A stretch of 64,000 nucleotides of DNA, taken from assembly GCF_001592935.1 (NCBI RefSeq), contig NZ_LRDB01000023.1, forward strand, positions 62,001 through 126,000, written 5' to 3'. The stretch comes from Roseivirga echinicomitans. GTDB taxonomy: Bacteria; Bacteroidota; Bacteroidia; Cytophagales; Cyclobacteriaceae. Within the stretch, counting starts at the first letter, position 1. Each line of letters opens with the position of its first letter. The notes under the pieces are model-generated. The model saw only the letters and a list, made by a program, of their open reading frames with translations. It had not been told where the DNA came from and searched no databases. The position numbers and the translations under genes are program-made. Below are positions 20,701-31,788 of this stretch, one piece after another.

Positions 20701-22050
20701 AGCCTGGATACCCAACCTGTGCAATGTAGGAGCACGGTTAAGCAATACAGGGTGTCCTTTCAATACGTTCTCAAGGATATCCCAAACCACAGGATCTTTA
20801 CGATCTACTATTTTCTTGGCAGACTTCACCGTCTTAACAATACCTCTCTCAATCAGTTTTCTGATAATGAATGGTTTGAAAAGCTCGGCAGCCATATTCT
20901 TTGGCAAACCACATTCGTGAAGTTTCAACTCTGGTCCTACTACAATTACAGAACGACCTGAGTAATCTACCCTTTTTCCTAGCAAGTTCTGACGGAAACG
21001 TCCTTGCTTACCTTTAAGCATATCACTCAAAGATTTCAAAGCTCTGTTACCATCTGAACGCACAGCATTTACTTTTCTCGAGTTATCGAAAAGAGAATCT
21101 ACTGCTTCCTGAAGCATCCTTTTTTCGTTACGAAGGATCACTTCTGGTGCTTTAATATCAATTAATCTCTTAAGACGGTTATTTCTAATAATAACCCTTC
21201 TGTAAAGATCATTCAAATCTGATGTTGCAAAACGGCCACCATCTAGAGGGACTAACGGTCTCAATTCTGGCGGAATTACAGGTACCATTTTGATAATCAT
21301 CCACTGAGGACGGTTCTCAATTCTAGTCCTTGCATCACGGAAGGCTTCAACAACTTTCAACCTTTTTAAAGCTTCTGCTTTTCTTTGTTGAGAAGTATCT
21401 GTTGCAGCTTGGTGACGAAGTGCATAAGAAAGTTCGTCAAGATCAATTCTTGCCAAAAGCATCTCCAAAGCATCAGCACCCATCTTAGCGATGAATTTCT
21501 GTGGATCTTCATCATCCAACATTTGATTTTCTCTTGGAAGTTTATCTAGAATATCTAGATACTCATCTTCAGTCAAGAAATCCATGTAGGCGATTCCATC
21601 CTCTTCTTTCATTCCCGCTTGAATTACTACATAACGCTCGTAGTAAATAATTTGATCAAGCTTTTTAGTAGGAAGACCAAGAAGGTAACCAATCTTGTTA
21701 GGTAACGATTTGAAGTACCAAATATGTGCTACAGGTACTACCAATTCGATATGGCCCATGCGCTCTCTTCTTACCTTTTTCTCGGTAACTTCAACCCCAC
21801 ATCTATCGCAGATAATACCTTTATATCTGATTCTTTTATATTTCCCACAATGACATTCCCAATCCTTTACAGGCCCGAATATTCTTTCACAGAATAAACC
21901 GCCCATTTCTGGCTTGTATGTTCTATAGTTTATCGTTTCCGGTTGTGTAACCTCACCATGAGAACTCTCAAGGATTGATTCCGGAGAAGCCAAGCTTATA
22001 GTGACTTTATTAAAGTCATTGTTAAGTTTTCTATTCTTTTTAAATGCCAT
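17737..22050 (-). CDS. rpoC: RNA polymerase beta' subunit
   Basis: Catalytic subunit of RNA polymerase, 1437 aa. The first zinc site uses C66, C68, C81 and C84 (ECHCGK ... CDRCG). The Mg-binding loop NADFDGDQM is at 472-480. The second zinc cluster is the [16 protein letters not shown] region, followed by the trigger-loop region around [20 protein letters not shown]. The C-terminal half contains the usual sandwich-barrel insertion. It follows rpoB by 42 bases. Confidence 0.99.
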   Translation of the reverse strand: MAFKKNRKLNNDFNKVTISLASPESILESSHGEVTQPETINYRTYKPEMGGLFCERIFGPVKDWECHCGKYKRIRYKGIICDRCGVEVTEKKVRRERMGHIELVVPVAHIWYFKSLPNKIGYLLGLPTKKLDQIIYYERYVVIQAGMKEEDGIAYMDFLTEDEYLDILDKLPRENQMLDDEDPQKFIAKMGADALEMLLARIDLDELSYALRHQAATDTSQQRKAEALKRLKVVEAFRDARTRIENRPQWMIIKMVPVIPPELRPLVPLDGGRFATSDLNDLYRRVIIRNNRLKRLIDIKAPEVILRNEKRMLQEAVDSLFDNSRKVNAVRSDGNRALKSLSDMLKGKQGRFRQNLLGKRVDYSGRSVIVVGPELKLHECGLPKNMAAELFKPFIIRKLIERGIVKTVKSAKKIVDRKDPVVWDILENVLKGHPVLLNRAPTLHRLGIQAFQPKLIEGKAIQLHPLVCTAFNADFDGDQMAVHVPLGHEAVLEASTLMLSSHNILNPANGAPVTVPSQDMVLGLYYVTKGRRSTEDFKVDGEGMRFYSSEEVIIAMNEGKVSKHAYIHVKTQVREGEVLVDKVIETVAGRILFNQAVPTEVGYVNELLTKKKLQKIIASVFAISGVARTAQFLDDIKELGFQMAYKGGLSMGLNDIHIPEHKEELVLGAKDEVEAVWQNYLMGLITDNERYNQVIDIWTRVNTKLTNDLMNEMEEDNQGFNSIYMMMHSGARGSREQIRQLGGMRGLMAKPQKNLAGSVGAIIENPILSNFKEGLDVLEYFISTHGARKGLADTALKTADAGYLTRRLVDVAQDAVVNEEDCGTLRGLTVSALKDNEDVVESLSERILGRVSVHDIFDPISEELIISAGEEFTEEITDRIDQTAIDDVEIRSVLTCETKRGICAKCYGRNLSTSNMVQKGEAVGVIAAQSIGEPGTQLTLRTFHVGGTASNIAVDATVKAKFDGVIKFEELRSLPTTDNDGNKIEMVMGRTGEIQIVDPKTNKVVISNHVPYGATLDVKEGDKVEKGQQLCKWDPYNAVILSEFDGKVEFDAIEEGITFKEEFDEQTGHREKVITDTRDKTKNPAVVVNSKNDTKAYNIPVGAHLAVDAGDKVKVGQPLAKIPRTMGKSRDITGGLPRVTELFEARNPSNPAVVSEIDGVVTYGGIKRGNREIFIESKDGVKKKYMVPLSKHILVQDNDFVRAGYSLSDGAITPNDILNIQGPTAVQEYLVNEIQEVYRLQGVKINDKHIEVIVKQMMQKVEIMDAGDTSFLPGQVVDKFLFREENDAMLDMKVVAEAGDSSNLKPGQIVTPRQLRDENSSLRRKDMKVVEVRDAQPAVSQPKLQGITQASLGTESFISAASFQETTKVLSEASIRGKADHLKGLKENVIVGHLIPAGTGLREYEDLIVGNKEAYERLQAAKAAYNRSESEEQEVEY

Positions 22051-22092
22051 AGCTTTTGTATTCTAATTTATAGGCCTAAGCCCGTTTAAGAA

Positions 22093-25000
22093 TTAGTCAA
22101 GTGTAATTTCAAGTGCCAAACCTCTAAGTTCATGAACCAATACGTTGAATGATTCAGGAATATTTGGTTTAGGAATATTCTCGCCTTTCACGATGGCTTC
22201 GTAGGCTTTCGCTCTACCAATCACGTCATCAGATTTAACGGTTAGAATTTCCTGTAACACATGAGATGCGCCAAAGGCCTCAAGAGCCCAAACCTCCATC
22301 TCACCAAAACGCTGACCACCAAACTGGGCTTTACCACCCAATGGTTGTTGAGTAATGAGAGAGTAAGGTCCGATAGAACGCGCGTGCATTTTATCGTCAA
22401 CCAAGTGACCAAGTTTCAGCATGTAAGCAATACCTACTGTAACTGGTTGGTCAAATTTTACACCAGACAAACCATCGTATAGATAAGCACGACCAGCATC
22501 TGGCAATCCAGCCTCAGCTAATTCTGCTTGAACTTCTTCCATGGTAGCGCCATCAAAAATTGGAGTAGCATATTTTCTACCCAATTCCAATCCAGCCCAT
22601 GCCAATACAGTTTCGTATATCTGACCAATGTTCATCCTTGAAGGTACACCCAGTGGATTCAATACAATATCCATTGGAGTTCCATCCTCTAGGAATGGCA
22701 TATCTTCTTCTCTAACAATTCTGGCTACAACACCTTTATTACCGTGACGACCCGCCATTTTATCACCTACTTTAAGCTTACGCTTTTTAGCGATGTAGAC
22801 TTTGGCCAATTGTACGATACCTGTTGGTAATTCATCACCTACTTCGATTGTGAAACGCTTACGTTTGAATTCGCCCGCAATTTCATTTCTCTTCAGTTGG
22901 TAATTTTTAACCATACGAACGATAATCTTGTTGGTCTTATCGTCAGTAGTCCAGTTATCAAGGTTCAAGTCGGAAATTAAGTTAACCTCTTCTTGAACGT
23001 TGTAGTTACTTTCGTCTCTGTATATATTCTTCTCAGGGAATATGTTTTCAGTAATATTGGTTTTGTTGAATTTCACTCCTTTCGAAATGACTTCATCACC
23101 AAATTTATGTTTTACTCCTTGAGAAGTTTTCCCTTGTAGTAAAGAGAAGATTTTGTCAATCATTTCATTTCTCACAACAGTCAAATCTTTACTGTACTGA
23201 GCTTTCAATGTCAAGACTTCTTTCTTCGACTTTTCTCTAAGGTCTTTGTCTTTCTTAGGTCTTGTAAACAACTTAGTGTCAATTACTACACCTTGAAGTG
23301 AAGGAGATGCTTTCAATGATGCATCTTTTACGTCACCCGCTTTGTCTCCGAAAATGGCTCTTAAAAGCTTCTCTTCTGGAGTTGGATCTGTTTCACCTTT
23401 AGGGGTAATCTTACCAATTAGAATATCTCCTTCTTTGATTTCAGCTCCTACTCTGATGATACCATTCTCATCAAGGTTTTTCACTGCTTCCTCACTTACG
23501 TTAGGAATCTCAGAAGTCAATTCTTCTTCACCTCTTTTTGTATCTCTTACTTCAAGTTCGTATTCATCGATGTGAATTGAGGTGAACACGTCATCTCTTA
23601 CCACTCTCTCAGAAATTACAATTGCATCCTCAAAGTTATATCCTTGCCAAGGCATGTAAGCTACTCTTAGGTTTTTACCTAAGGCCAACTCTCCATTTTG
23701 TGTAGAATATCCTTCGCAAAGCATTTGACCTTTTACAACTTTATCACCTTTCAATACGATTGGTGTAAGGTTAATAGAAGTGTCTTGGTTAGTTCTTCTA
23801 AACTTGATCAATTTGTACGTTTTGTACTCATTGTAAAAGTTCACCAACTCGTCTTCAGGACTTTGTTCGTACTTGATGATAATTTTATCAGCATCAACAT
23901 AATGTACAACGCCTGTTCCTTCTGCAATAACTAGCATTCTAGAATCTCTAGCAGCTCTACCTTCCAAACCAGTTCCAACAATAGGAGCTTCTGGCTTCAA
24001 TAAAGGCACCGCCTGACGTTGCATGTTTGATCCCATCAAGGCTCTGTTCGCATCATCATGTTCCAAGAAAGGAATTAATGAAGCCGCAACAGAAACAATC
24101 TGGTTAGGGGCAACATCCATGTAAGTAAGCTCTTTCGGCTCCACCACAGGGAAGTCTCCTTCAAACCTAGCTTTTACTTTATCATTCACGAAAATCCCTT
24201 TGTCATCCAAAGGCGCATTCGCCTGTGCAATATTGTGGGTATCTTCTTCTTCGGCAGTGAGGTAAACTACGTCCTCAGACATGTTCACTTTACTTTCTTT
24301 CACTTTTCTATAAGGAGTCTCAATGAATCCCATGCTGTTAATCTTAGCATGTACACATAGAGATGAAATCAAACCAATGTTTGGTCCCTCTGGCGTTTCA
24401 ATGGTACAAAGACGTCCATAATGTGTATAGTGAACATCTCGTACCTCAAAACCGGCTCTTTCTCTTGAAAGACCACCTGGCCCTAAGGCTGATAATCTCC
24501 TTTTGTGAGTAATCTCGGCCAATGGATTCGTTTGATCCATAAACTGAGAAAGTTGGTTCGTTCCAAAGAACGAGTTGATCACAGAAGAAAGTGTTCTTGC
24601 ATTAATAAGGTCTACAGGTTTGAAGTCCTCATTATCACGAACGTTCATTCTTTCTTTGATCGTTCTAGCCATTCTAGCTAAACCAACACCGAACTGAGCA
24701 TATAATTGCTCCCCTACTGTTCTAACCCTTCTGTTCGATAAGTGGTCAATATCATCCACTACAGCTTTAGAGTTAATCAACCCGATCAAATACTTCACAA
24801 TTGAAATAATATCCTGAGTAGTTAACACTCTCTTATCAAAAGAGATGTCCAAACCGAGTTTCTTGTTAATTCTATATCTACCTACTTCTCCTAGATCGTA
24901 TCTCTTATCGGAGAAGAAAAGACTTTGAATAATATCTCTTGCAGTTTGCTCATCTGGCGCCTCAGTATTTCTCAACTGACGGTAGATTTGCTCTACTGCC

Positions 25001-25965
25001 TCTTTTTCAGAGTTAGAGTTATCCTTTGAAAGCGTATTATATATAATAGTGTAATCTGCAATGTTGATATCCTCACGGTGAAGGATAATTGAGTCAACAC
25101 CCGATTCAAGGATCATTTCTACATCATCCTCACTCAAAACAGAGTCACGCTCCAACAACACTTCGTTTCTATCAATAGATACTACTTCTCCAGTATCTTC
25201 ATCCACGAAATCTTCAATCCAAGTTTTAAGAACTCGAGCTGCAAGTTTTCTACCTACACCTTTCTTAAGCTGAGCTTTGTTGGCTTTAACTTCTTCAGAT
25301 AAACCGAACAAGTCAAGAATATCTTTATCTGTACCATAACCGATAGCTCTTAAAAGCGTGGTTACAGGGAATTTCTTTTTACGGTCAATGTAAGCGTACA
25401 TCACGCTGTTGACGTCAGTCGCAAATTCAATCCAAGATCCTTTGAAAGGAATAATTCGGGCAGAATATAAAGCTGTACCATTGGTATGCTTGCTTTGCGC
25501 AAAGAACACACCAGGAGATCTGTGTAATTGAGAAACAATTACTCTTTCGGCACCATTTACCACGAATGACCCTTTGATGGTCATGTAAGGAATATTTCCT
25601 AAGAATACTTCTTGTTCGATGGTTTCAAAATCCTCGTGATCTGCATCATTACATGTTAGACGAAGTTTTGCTTTTAATGGAACGGAATAGGTAAGTCCTC
25701 TATCAATACACTCTTCAACAGAGTATTTTGGAGGATCAACCAAGTAATCAATGAACTCTAATACAAAGTTATCTCGTGAATCAGAAATAGGGAAATTTTC
25801 TGAAAATACTTTGAAAAGGCCATCTTGAGTCCTTTTTTCAGCAGGAGTTTCAAGCTGAAAAAAATCTTCGAAAGACTTCACTTGTATGTCAAGAAAATCA
25901 GGATAATCAAGAACTGATTTAATTGAAGAAAAACTTATTCTTTCTGTTTGAATTGCGTTAGCCAA
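22093..25965 (-). CDS. rpoB: RNA polymerase beta subunit
   Basis: Second large subunit of RNA polymerase, 1290 aa. The rifampicin-pocket region is intact: [10 protein letters not shown] at 471-480 and [12 protein letters not shown] at 487-498, the residues found in sensitive bacteria. The C-terminal region with [20 protein letters not shown] contacts beta'. A 178-base spacer with two hairpins separates it from rplL, so it is probably read from the upstream ribosomal genes with partial attenuation (inference). Confidence 0.99.
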   Translation of the reverse strand: MANAIQTERISFSSIKSVLDYPDFLDIQVKSFEDFFQLETPAEKRTQDGLFKVFSENFPISDSRDNFVLEFIDYLVDPPKYSVEECIDRGLTYSVPLKAKLRLTCNDADHEDFETIEQEVFLGNIPYMTIKGSFVVNGAERVIVSQLHRSPGVFFAQSKHTNGTALYSARIIPFKGSWIEFATDVNSVMYAYIDRKKKFPVTTLLRAIGYGTDKDILDLFGLSEEVKANKAQLKKGVGRKLAARVLKTWIEDFVDEDTGEVVSIDRNEVLLERDSVLSEDDVEMILESGVDSIILHREDINIADYTIIYNTLSKDNSNSEKEAVEQIYRQLRNTEAPDEQTARDIIQSLFFSDKRYDLGEVGRYRINKKLGLDISFDKRVLTTQDIISIVKYLIGLINSKAVVDDIDHLSNRRVRTVGEQLYAQFGVGLARMARTIKERMNVRDNEDFKPVDLINARTLSSVINSFFGTNQLSQFMDQTNPLAEITHKRRLSALGPGGLSRERAGFEVRDVHYTHYGRLCTIETPEGPNIGLISSLCVHAKINSMGFIETPYRKVKESKVNMSEDVVYLTAEEEDTHNIAQANAPLDDKGIFVNDKVKARFEGDFPVVEPKELTYMDVAPNQIVSVAASLIPFLEHDDANRALMGSNMQRQAVPLLKPEAPIVGTGLEGRAARDSRMLVIAEGTGVVHYVDADKIIIKYEQSPEDELVNFYNEYKTYKLIKFRRTNQDTSINLTPIVLKGDKVVKGQMLCEGYSTQNGELALGKNLRVAYMPWQGYNFEDAIVISERVVRDDVFTSIHIDEYELEVRDTKRGEEELTSEIPNVSEEAVKNLDENGIIRVGAEIKEGDILIGKITPKGETDPTPEEKLLRAIFGDKAGDVKDASLKASPSLQGVVIDTKLFTRPKKDKDLREKSKKEVLTLKAQYSKDLTVVRNEMIDKIFSLLQGKTSQGVKHKFGDEVISKGVKFNKTNITENIFPEKNIYRDESNYNVQEEVNLISDLNLDNWTTDDKTNKIIVRMVKNYQLKRNEIAGEFKRKRFTIEVGDELPTGIVQLAKVYIAKKRKLKVGDKMAGRHGNKGVVARIVREEDMPFLEDGTPMDIVLNPLGVPSRMNIGQIYETVLAWAGLELGRKYATPIFDGATMEEVQAELAEAGLPDAGRAYLYDGLSGVKFDQPVTVGIAYMLKLGHLVDDKMHARSIGPYSLITQQPLGGKAQFGGQRFGEMEVWALEAFGASHVLQEILTVKSDDVIGRAKAYEAIVKGENIPKPNIPESFNVLVHELRGLALEITLD

Positions 25966-26079
25966 GGCCGTAATATTTTAGTTTAAACCAAGAATAATTT
26001 TTGCACTCGAAGCGTACAAAGGCTTGTAGAGATCAAAACTCTTTACTGTATACAAACAGGAAAAGACCCATGATACCGA

Positions 26080-26135
26080 TCCCGAAAATTCGGGAAGGGA
26101 CCAGGGCCTGTTCCTTTGCCATAGTTAGCTATGGC
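26080..26135 (-). promoter_or_regulatory. Two hairpins in the rplL-rpoB spacer
   Basis: The 178-base spacer (25966-26143) has GCCATAG/CTATGGC with a TTAG-type 4-base loop (26118-26135), then TCCCGA/TCGGGA with a 4-base loop (26080-26095). Neither is followed by a T-run on the minus strand, so they are not ordinary terminators. In E. coli the same junction carries an attenuator and an RNase III site; a comparable role here is inference. No TAnnTTTG promoter was found in the spacer. Confidence 0.5.
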
Positions 26136-26143
26136 CAGTCAAA

Positions 26144-26524
26144 TTACTTAAGCTCTACTTCAGCACCAGCTTCTTCAAGCTGCTTTTTAAGTGCTTCTGC
26201 TTCATCTTTAGCTACGCCTTCCTTAATTGCTTTAGGAGCGCTGTCTACGATTTCTTTAGCTTCTTTCAATCCTAAACCAGTCAATTCTTTCACTAGTTTA
26301 ACAACGGCTAGCTTCGAAGAACCAGCAGCAGTCAACACTACGTCAAAAGCTGATTTTTCTTCAGCAGCACCTTCGCCATCACCACCAGCAGGACCAGCAG
26401 CAACTGCTACCGCTGCAGCAGCAGGCTCAATACCGTATTCGTTTTTAAGGATATCAGCTAATTCGTTAACTTCCTTTACAGTTAAGTTTACCAACTGCTC
26501 TGCGAAATCTTTTAAATCTGCCAT
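26144..26524 (-). CDS. rplL: 50S ribosomal protein L7/L12
   Basis: Stalk protein that recruits translational GTPases, 126 aa. It has an N-terminal dimerisation helix region ([20 protein letters not shown]), an Ala/Gly-rich hinge around residues 35-55, and the C-terminal domain with [20 protein letters not shown]. It follows rplJ by 40 bases and is normally present in several copies per ribosome. Confidence 0.99.
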   Translation of the reverse strand: MADLKDFAEQLVNLTVKEVNELADILKNEYGIEPAAAAVAVAAGPAGGDGEGAAEEKSAFDVVLTAAGSSKLAVVKLVKELTGLGLKEAKEIVDSAPKAIKEGVAKDEAEALKKQLEEAGAEVELK

Positions 26525-26564
26525 TTTTGATTTTGTTTATTTAATTCTAAATCTTGATTAATTA

Positions 26565-27098
26565 CTAATTTTCACGCTCAGATAAAGTCTGAAGAATTCC
26601 TGCCAATTTGCCACCAGCACCCTTAAGGCCTGAAATAACATTTTTAGCTGGTGATTGTAACAATCCTATCACCTCTCCGATAAGTTCAGCCTTAGACTTA
26701 AGACTGCTTAACATATCTAAATTCTCCTCTCCAATGAAAAGATCGGTATCGATGGAAGCACCTTTCAACATTGGAGATTTAAAACCTGATTTTTTTCTAA
26801 ATTCTTTGATCAACTTAGCAGGAGAATTAGCGTCCTCACCTGAGAACATTATTCCTGAAAAACCTTTCAAAACCTTCTCGTCAAACGGAGCATAATCTGC
26901 ATCCATTTTTAACAAAGCTTTTTGGATCAAAGTATTTTTAAACACTTTGTACTCTATACCTTTTTCAAAGCATAGTCTTCTAAGTGCCGTGGTTTGTGCA
27001 ACCGACATTCCGGAAGCATCAGTTATGTAGAAATTATTGTTTTCAGAAAATTTCTGAAACAATTCTTCAATTACTACGCCTTTTTCTTCTTTCGTCAT
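26565..27098 (-). CDS. rplJ: 50S ribosomal protein L10
   Basis: Stalk base protein that anchors L7/L12, 177 aa. It starts MTKEEKGVVIEELFQKFSEN and contains YKVFKNTLIQKALLKMD and FSGEDANSPAKLIKEF. The C-terminal helix binds L12 dimers. It follows rplA by only 2 bases, so the separate L10 leader seen in E. coli is absent. Confidence 0.97.
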   Translation of the reverse strand: MTKEEKGVVIEELFQKFSENNNFYITDASGMSVAQTTALRRLCFEKGIEYKVFKNTLIQKALLKMDADYAPFDEKVLKGFSGIMFSGEDANSPAKLIKEFRKKSGFKSPMLKGASIDTDLFIGEENLDMLSSLKSKAELIGEVIGLLQSPAKNVISGLKGAGGKLAGILQTLSEREN

Positions 27099-27100
27099 GA

Positions 27101-27799
27101 TTATAATCCGGAAATGGAGTTTTTATCAATTTTAATTCCTGGACTTTGAGTCGAAGACAAATTGATACTTCTAAAATAAGTACCTTTTGCCGATGCAGGT
27201 TTCAATCTTGAGATGGTTTGAATTACCTCATTAGCATTTTCCAAAATCTTCTCTGCTGAGAAAGATACTTTTCCTACGCTTGTATGAATAATACCAAACT
27301 TATCGACTTTAAAATCGATTTTACCTCCCTTAACTTCTTCAACTGCTTTTCCAACATCCAAAGTAACTGTACCAGATTTCGGGTTTGGCATCAAACCTCT
27401 TGGCCCAAGAACTCGTCCTAAACGACCTACTTTCGCCATAACTGTTGGCATAGTGATAATGACATCAATGTCAGTCCACCCACCTTCAATCTTAGCTATA
27501 TAGTCATCTAGACCCACGTGATCTGCACCAGCGTCTCTTGCTTCCTGCTCTTTGTCAGGAGAACACAACACTAATACTTTCACTTCTTTTCCTGTGCCAT
27601 GAGGAAGTGCTACCACTCCTCTAACCATCTGGTCTGCCTTGCGCGGATCCACTCCCAAACGAATATCGATATCAACTGAAGCATCAAATTTTGCATTGGA
27701 AATTTCCTTTACAATTGATGATGCGTCCGTCAAAGAATAATCTTTTTGTGGATCGTATTTACTTAAAGCTTCTTTCTGCTTTTTTGTCAACTTTGCCAT
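27101..27799 (-). CDS. rplA: 50S ribosomal protein L1
   Basis: L1-stalk protein that helps release E-site tRNA, 232 aa. Family landmarks are [40 protein letters not shown] and [20 protein letters not shown]. In other bacteria it represses rplK-rplA; the L1 target was not recognised here. It follows rplK by 12 bases. Confidence 0.99.
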   Translation of the reverse strand: MAKLTKKQKEALSKYDPQKDYSLTDASSIVKEISNAKFDASVDIDIRLGVDPRKADQMVRGVVALPHGTGKEVKVLVLCSPDKEQEARDAGADHVGLDDYIAKIEGGWTDIDVIITMPTVMAKVGRLGRVLGPRGLMPNPKSGTVTLDVGKAVEEVKGGKIDFKVDKFGIIHTSVGKVSFSAEKILENANEVIQTISRLKPASAKGTYFRSINLSSTQSPGIKIDKNSISGL

Positions 27800-27811
27800 T
27801 TCAACAAATCT

Positions 27812-28255
27812 TTAGTTTTCCCAAGGTGCTTTACCGGTCACTCTAATGCCCATGCTTCTTGCAGTACCCGCTACCATCTTCATGGCAGATTCCTCTGTAA
27901 AAGCATTCAAATCCGTCATCTTAACTTCCGCAATCTCTTTCACTTGAGCCCAAGTTACCGAACCGACTTTAATACGGTTTGATTCATTAGAACCCTTTTT
28001 GATTTTCGATGCTTCCATTAACATTACCGGTGCTGGTGGTGTTTTGATCACAAAGTCAAAAGACTTATCAGAATAAATGGTAATTAATACAGGTAAAACC
28101 TGTCCCATTTTGTCCTGAGAACGTCCGTTGAATTGCTTGCAAAACTCCATGATGTTAAGTCCTTTCGAACCTAAAGCAGGACCAACCGGAGGGGAAGGGT
28201 TTGCTTGACCTCCCTTAACTTGCAACTTCAGATAACCAGATATTTCCTTAGCCAT
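27812..28255 (-). CDS. rplK: 50S ribosomal protein L11
   Basis: GTPase-centre protein, 147 aa. It contains [20 protein letters not shown], the proline-rich N-terminal segment that switches on factor binding, and [20 protein letters not shown]. The C-terminal 23S-binding domain ends [13 protein letters not shown]. It lies 2 bases after nusG. Confidence 0.99.
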   Translation of the reverse strand: MAKEISGYLKLQVKGGQANPSPPVGPALGSKGLNIMEFCKQFNGRSQDKMGQVLPVLITIYSDKSFDFVIKTPPAPVMLMEASKIKKGSNESNRIKVGSVTWAQVKEIAEVKMTDLNAFTEESAMKMVAGTARSMGIRVTGKAPWEN

Positions 28256-28257
28256 CT

Positions 28258-28818
28258 TTAATCTTGTTTTTCGACTTGCATGTAACTTAATTCAACAGGG
28301 GTATTTCGGCCGAAAATCTTAACCATAACATTAAGTTTTCTTCTCTCCTCAAAAACCTCCTCAATTGTACCTGTAAACCCACTGAAAGGTCCATCCATTA
28401 CTTTAATGGACTCTCCAACTATATATGGTGTATCAATGTGTTCGTCAAATTCATCGATTTCCTCAACCTTACCTAAAATACGGTCGACTTCAATCTGTCG
28501 TAACGGAACAGGAGGAGTGTTGGAAGCATCCCCCCCCTTTTGACCTAAGAACCCAATGATACCAGGAATATTTTTAATCATGTGAATGACCTCACCGTTA
28601 GTAAGATCTGCTTGAACCATGATATAGCCAGGAAACATGTTTTTATCACGTGAACGTTTCTTACCGTTACGCATTTCATACACCTTTTCCGAAGGAATCA
28701 ACACTTGGGGTATGTGGTCTTGGAATTGCTCCCTGTCCACTTCATTCTCCAAATACTCTTTCGACTTCCTTTCTTGACCAGACACGGCCCGAACCATATA
28801 CCATTTCAGCTCTGCCAT
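28258..28818 (-). CDS. nusG: Transcription termination/antitermination protein NusG
   Basis: NusG binds RNA polymerase and couples it to Rho or ribosomes. The 186-aa product starts at [16 protein letters not shown]; 11 upstream codons in frame are unlike NusG and are excluded. NGN domain residues include [14 protein letters not shown] and [11 protein letters not shown]. The C-terminal KOW domain has [20 protein letters not shown]. The protein is cotranscribed with secE and rplK. Confidence 0.97.
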   Translation of the reverse strand: MAELKWYMVRAVSGQERKSKEYLENEVDREQFQDHIPQVLIPSEKVYEMRNGKKRSRDKNMFPGYIMVQADLTNGEVIHMIKNIPGIIGFLGQKGGDASNTPPVPLRQIEVDRILGKVEEIDEFDEHIDTPYIVGESIKVMDGPFSGFTGTIEEVFEERRKLNVMVKIFGRNTPVELSYMQVEKQD

Positions 28819-28826
28819 TCTATCAA

Positions 28827-29021
28827 TTATCTTCCTATTGTGTAAAACCAATCCATGATGTTAGTAAAACCCAAATCGATGACCCCAATAAAGAGAGCAA
28901 AAATTAGAGAAGCGACCAACACCAACACAGAACTACTCTGTAGCTCAGAATATTTAGGCCAGCTCACCTTATGTCTCATTTCAACATAAGATTCAGCGAT
29001 AAATGTTTTCAGTTTACTCAT
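28827..29021 (-). CDS. secE: Preprotein translocase subunit SecE
   Basis: Small Sec translocon clamp, 64 aa from [18 protein letters not shown]. It has the amphipathic helix with the family [14 protein letters not shown] and one membrane helix ([20 protein letters not shown], about residues 33-52), the single-TM form. Eight further in-frame codons upstream are possible but less likely. The gene sits between tRNA-Trp and nusG. Confidence 0.93.
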   Translation of the reverse strand: MSKLKTFIAESYVEMRHKVSWPKYSELQSSSVLVLVASLIFALFIGVIDLGFTNIMDWFYTIGR

Positions 29022-29042
29022 CGGCTTTACATTACTTATTTG

Positions 29043-29115
29043 CACGGGTGGTAAGAATCGAACTCACGACCTTTGGTTTTGGAGACCACTGCTCTACCAG
29101 CTGAGCTACACCCGT
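29043..29115 (-). tRNA. tRNA-Trp (anticodon CCA)
   Basis: A 73-base cloverleaf on the minus strand: acceptor arms ACGGGTG/CACCCGT, D-arm GCTCAG..., anticodon loop CTCCAAA and T-arm GTGAG-TTCGATT-CTTAC. The 27-43 pair is a G-A mismatch. CCA is not encoded. It is the first element of the secE-nusG-rplK transcript. Confidence 0.95.
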
Positions 29116-29219
29116 GTATACTCATTCAGTCCAAATCAACCCCTTTATCCCAACTGTAATCTTAGTTTTTTAAAGGAATTAAGATTCCCATCCTCACAAT
29201 CCAGCCCCAAAACGGGCTG

Positions 29220-29251
29220 CAAATGTAGACAAAAATACTATATGAAACAAA
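29220..29251 (-). promoter_or_regulatory. Promoter of tRNA-Trp-secE-nusG-rpl-rpoBC
   Basis: On the minus strand TTTG (29248-29251), 20 bases, TACATTTG (29220-29227), close to the Bacteroidota consensus. It lies about 105 bases upstream of tRNA-Trp and overlaps the end of the tuf terminator hairpin. Confidence 0.65.
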
Positions 29252-29280
29252 CGCGTTTCCGATAATTCGAAAACGCGTTT
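29249..29280 (-). terminator. Terminator after tuf
   Basis: Two copies of the palindromic sequence AAACGCGTTT (29249-29258 and 29271-29280) form a 10-bp stem with a 12-base loop, 26 bases past the tuf stop. The following T-run is short (GTTT), so termination may be incomplete. Confidence 0.6.
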
Positions 29281-29305
29281 GAAATATTTAATAAGCTTGG
29301 AAAGT

Positions 29306-30493
29306 TTAGTCTAGAATTTCAGTTACCTGACCGGCACCTACAGTTCTACCACCTTCTCTGATCGCAAATCTCAAACCTTTCTCAAGCGCTACTGCGTTGA
29401 TCAAGTTAACTTCGATAGTTACGTTATCACCTGGCATTACCATTTCGATATCTGCAGGAAGCATAATTTCTCCAGTTACGTCAGTAGTTCTTAAGTAGAA
29501 CTGAGGACGATATTTGTTAAAGAATGGAGTGTGACGTCCACCTTCTTCTTTTGAAAGCACATACACTTCAGCTTTGAAGTGAGAATGAGGCTTAACAGAA
29601 CCTGGCTTACAGATAATCATACCTCTTTTGATTTGAGATTTTTCAATACCTCTCAAAAGAAGACCAACGTTATCACCAGCTTCTCCTCTGTCCAAAATCT
29701 TACGGAACATCTCTACTCCAGTAATTGTAGACTTCAGACCTTCAGCACCCATACCGATGATATCAACAGCATCACCAGTGTTAGTAACACCTCTTTCAAT
29801 TCTACCAGTTGCAACAGTACCACGACCAGTGATCGAGAATACGTCCTCAACAGGCATCAAGAAGTCTTTATCAACAGCACGCTCAGGAAGTGGAATGTAA
29901 TCATCCACAGCAGCCATAAGCTCATTGATTTTTTCTACCCAAGCAGGCTCGCCATTCAATCCACCCAAAGCAGAACCTTGGATTACTGGAATGTCATCAC
30001 CTGGATAATCGTAGAAAGAAAGAAGTTCTCTAATTTCCATTTCTACTAGTTCAAGAAGTTCCTCATCGTCAACAAGATCAACCTTGTTCATGAAAACTAC
30101 TAGAGAAGGCACACCTACCTGACGAGCCAAAAGGATATGCTCTCTTGTTTGTGGCATTGGACCATCAGTCGCAGCTACAACAAGAATTGCACCGTCCATT
30201 TGAGCAGCACCAGTTACCATATTCTTCACATAATCCGCGTGACCAGGACAGTCAACGTGTGCATAGTGACGATTAACAGTTTGATACTCAACATGAGAAG
30301 TGTTAATAGTAATACCTCTTTCTTTCTCTTCTGGAGCATTATCAATAGAAGAGAAGTCTCTGTTTTCAGCAAGACCCGAGTCTGCCAAAACTTTAGTGAT
30401 AGCGGCAGTTAATGTGGTCTTACCGTGGTCAACGTGACCGATAGTACCAATATTAACGTGCGGCTTAGAACGGTCAAAGTTTGCTTTAGCCAT
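29306..30493 (-). CDS. tuf: Elongation factor Tu
   Basis: GTPase that delivers aminoacyl-tRNA to the ribosome, 395 aa. G1 is GHVDHGKT (19-26); later come [12 protein letters not shown] and NKVDLVDD. Domain 2 begins near [20 protein letters not shown]. The gene is placed after tRNA-Thr and before tRNA-Trp, away from the str operon where a tuf copy often lies, and no second tuf is seen in this window. Confidence 0.99.
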   Translation of the reverse strand: MAKANFDRSKPHVNIGTIGHVDHGKTTLTAAITKVLADSGLAENRDFSSIDNAPEEKERGITINTSHVEYQTVNRHYAHVDCPGHADYVKNMVTGAAQMDGAILVVAATDGPMPQTREHILLARQVGVPSLVVFMNKVDLVDDEELLELVEMEIRELLSFYDYPGDDIPVIQGSALGGLNGEPAWVEKINELMAAVDDYIPLPERAVDKDFLMPVEDVFSITGRGTVATGRIERGVTNTGDAVDIIGMGAEGLKSTITGVEMFRKILDRGEAGDNVGLLLRGIEKSQIKRGMIICKPGSVKPHSHFKAEVYVLSKEEGGRHTPFFNKYRPQFYLRTTDVTGEIMLPADIEMVMPGDNVTIEVNLINAVALEKGLRFAIREGGRTVGAGQVTEILD

Positions 30494-30571
30494 AACTTGA
30501 AAATTAGTTAATATTTAAATTCAATAAATTTAATTCCTTACCTAAGTAATTGAAATTCTCAATTACAATTG

Positions 30572-30643
30572 AGCCAATGACGAGATTTGAACTCGTGACC
30601 CCTTCCTTACCAAGGAAGTACTCTACCCCTGAGCTACATCGGC
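30572..30643 (-). tRNA. tRNA-Thr (anticodon GGT)
   Basis: A 72-base cloverleaf on the minus strand: acceptor arms GCCGATG/CATTGGC, anticodon arm CTTCC-TTGGTAA-GGAAG and T-loop TTCAAAT. CCA is not encoded. It is immediately upstream of tuf (about 78 bases) and probably on the same transcript. Confidence 0.95.
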
Positions 30644-30716
30644 TTTACTAAGTTTAAGGTTTGAAGTTTCTAGTTCGACAAACATTAAACTTCGCACTTT
30701 ATAACTCAAAGTTTTG

Positions 30717-30789
30717 AGCGGGTGACTGGGTTCGAACCTGCGACCTACAGCTTGGAAGGCTGTCGCTCTACCAACTGAGCTACACCCGC
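30717..30789 (-). tRNA. tRNA-Gly (anticodon TCC)
   Basis: A 73-base cloverleaf on the minus strand: acceptor arms GCGGGTG/CACCCGC, anticodon arm ACAGC-CTTCCAA-GCTGT and T-loop TTCGAAC. It is the second tRNA of the Tyr-Gly-Thr-tuf transcript. CCA is not encoded. Confidence 0.96.
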
Positions 30790-30868
30790 TTTTCCAAAAA
30801 CATCAAAATTAAAACCCAAAACCACTGACGTGTATTCTGGGATGTTGAAATCGACATTTCAATTATTG

Positions 30869-30951
30869 TGGGGGGAGAAGGATTCGAACCTTCGAAGACA
30901 TAAGTCAACGGATTTACAGTCCGTCCCAGTTGGCCGCTTTGGTATCCCCCC
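30869..30951 (-). tRNA. tRNA-Tyr (anticodon GTA)
   Basis: An 83-base class II tRNA on the minus strand with a long variable arm: acceptor arms GGGGGGA/TCCCCCC, anticodon arm ACGGA-CTGTAAA-TCCGT and T-loop TTCGAAT. It is first in the tRNA-tuf transcript, 60 bases after the promoter -7 box. Confidence 0.96.
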
Positions 30952-31277
30952 AACTAGTATTCCTATCACCTAAAAGACCGTCTTAAATAATCCTTTTGGC
31001 GAAAGGGAATGCAAAATTAGACCCTTTTTTATATTATTCAAACATATCCCAAAAAAAGATCAAGAGTTTTTACTCAAGTTTTAAAACAGGCCCTCAAAGG
31101 CTTTAAATAACAGTTAGCACAATTGATTATTTTCTCCCAAATCATTTTTCAAGTACGACCACATTGCCTATCCCTAATCAAAATACTTCTCTATATTTGC
31201 AAGGTTTAAAACAATATATTTAGGTGCCCTTATGTTTTACCATAATCAAAAGTGAGCCCTACTCTTAATTTAGCCTG
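30952..31277. other. Divergent intergenic region, tRNA-Tyr / carrier-protein gene
   Basis: A 326-base gene-free stretch. It holds the minus-strand promoter at 31012-31042. On the plus strand TATATTTG (31192-31199) fits the -7 consensus 79 bases before the carrier-protein gene, but no TTTG lies at the expected spacing (the nearest TTG is 25 bases upstream), so that promoter is uncertain. No ORF, RNA gene or repeat was recognised in the remainder. Confidence 0.5.
31012..31042 (-). promoter_or_regulatory. Promoter of the tRNA-Tyr-Gly-Thr-tuf transcript
   Basis: On the minus strand TTTG (31039-31042), 19 bases, TAATTTTG (31012-31019), a full match to the Bacteroidota consensus, about 60 bases before tRNA-Tyr. 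Confidence 0.8.
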
Positions 31278-31775
31278 ATGTACAAAGTAAGTCTTAAGGA
31301 AAACCACGAGTCAGAAGTCGAATTCAAGGACGATAACATACTTCTAAACGGTTCCGATTTTCATTGGAACATCTCAAAAACATCAAAGGATAAATTTCAG
31401 ATCACAAAAGACGAAAAAACTTTCAATGCCGAGGTTATTGGCTTCGATAAAGAAAGTAAGCTTGTTGAAATAAAAATCAACAATCAGATCTATAATGTTT
31501 CTGTTAAAGATAAAATGGATCAGCTTCTCAAAAAGATGGGGATTACTAGCTTAAGCAATTCCGTTTTAAAAGAAGTAAAAGCTCCAATGCCAGGGTTAAT
31601 TCATGATATTTTAGTTGAAGTTGGGCAAGAAGTAAAAAAAGGCGATCAACTCATGATCTTGGAAGCCATGAAAATGGAAAATGTTTTGAAATCTCCAGGC
31701 GCAGGAACTATCCAATCTATTGAAGTTGAAAAGGGTAACAGCGTAGAAAAAAATCAAATTCTGATAAAATTTTAA
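31278..31775 (+). CDS. Biotin/lipoyl carrier domain protein
   Basis: A 165-aa carrier protein. The C-terminal biotinyl domain (about residues 97-165) has the biotinylation motif EAMKMEN with the target Lys132 and the upstream [20 protein letters not shown]. The N-terminal ~90 residues resemble the linker region found before the biotin domain of acyl-CoA carboxylase alpha chains. It is probably the carrier subunit of an acyl-CoA or pyruvate-type carboxylase; the carboxylase itself is not in this window. It lies 13 bases before pyrH in a three-gene operon. Confidence 0.85.
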   Translation: MYKVSLKENHESEVEFKDDNILLNGSDFHWNISKTSKDKFQITKDEKTFNAEVIGFDKESKLVEIKINNQIYNVSVKDKMDQLLKKMGITSLSNSVLKEVKAPMPGLIHDILVEVGQEVKKGDQLMILEAMKMENVLKSPGAGTIQSIEVEKGNSVEKNQILIKF

Positions 31776-31788
31776 CACAATCACACGG

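Noticed and set aside
31192-31199. Plus-strand promoter for the biotin-carrier gene
   Set aside because: TATATTTG fits the -7 box but no TTTG is found at 19-21 bases spacing, so it was not listed as a promoter.
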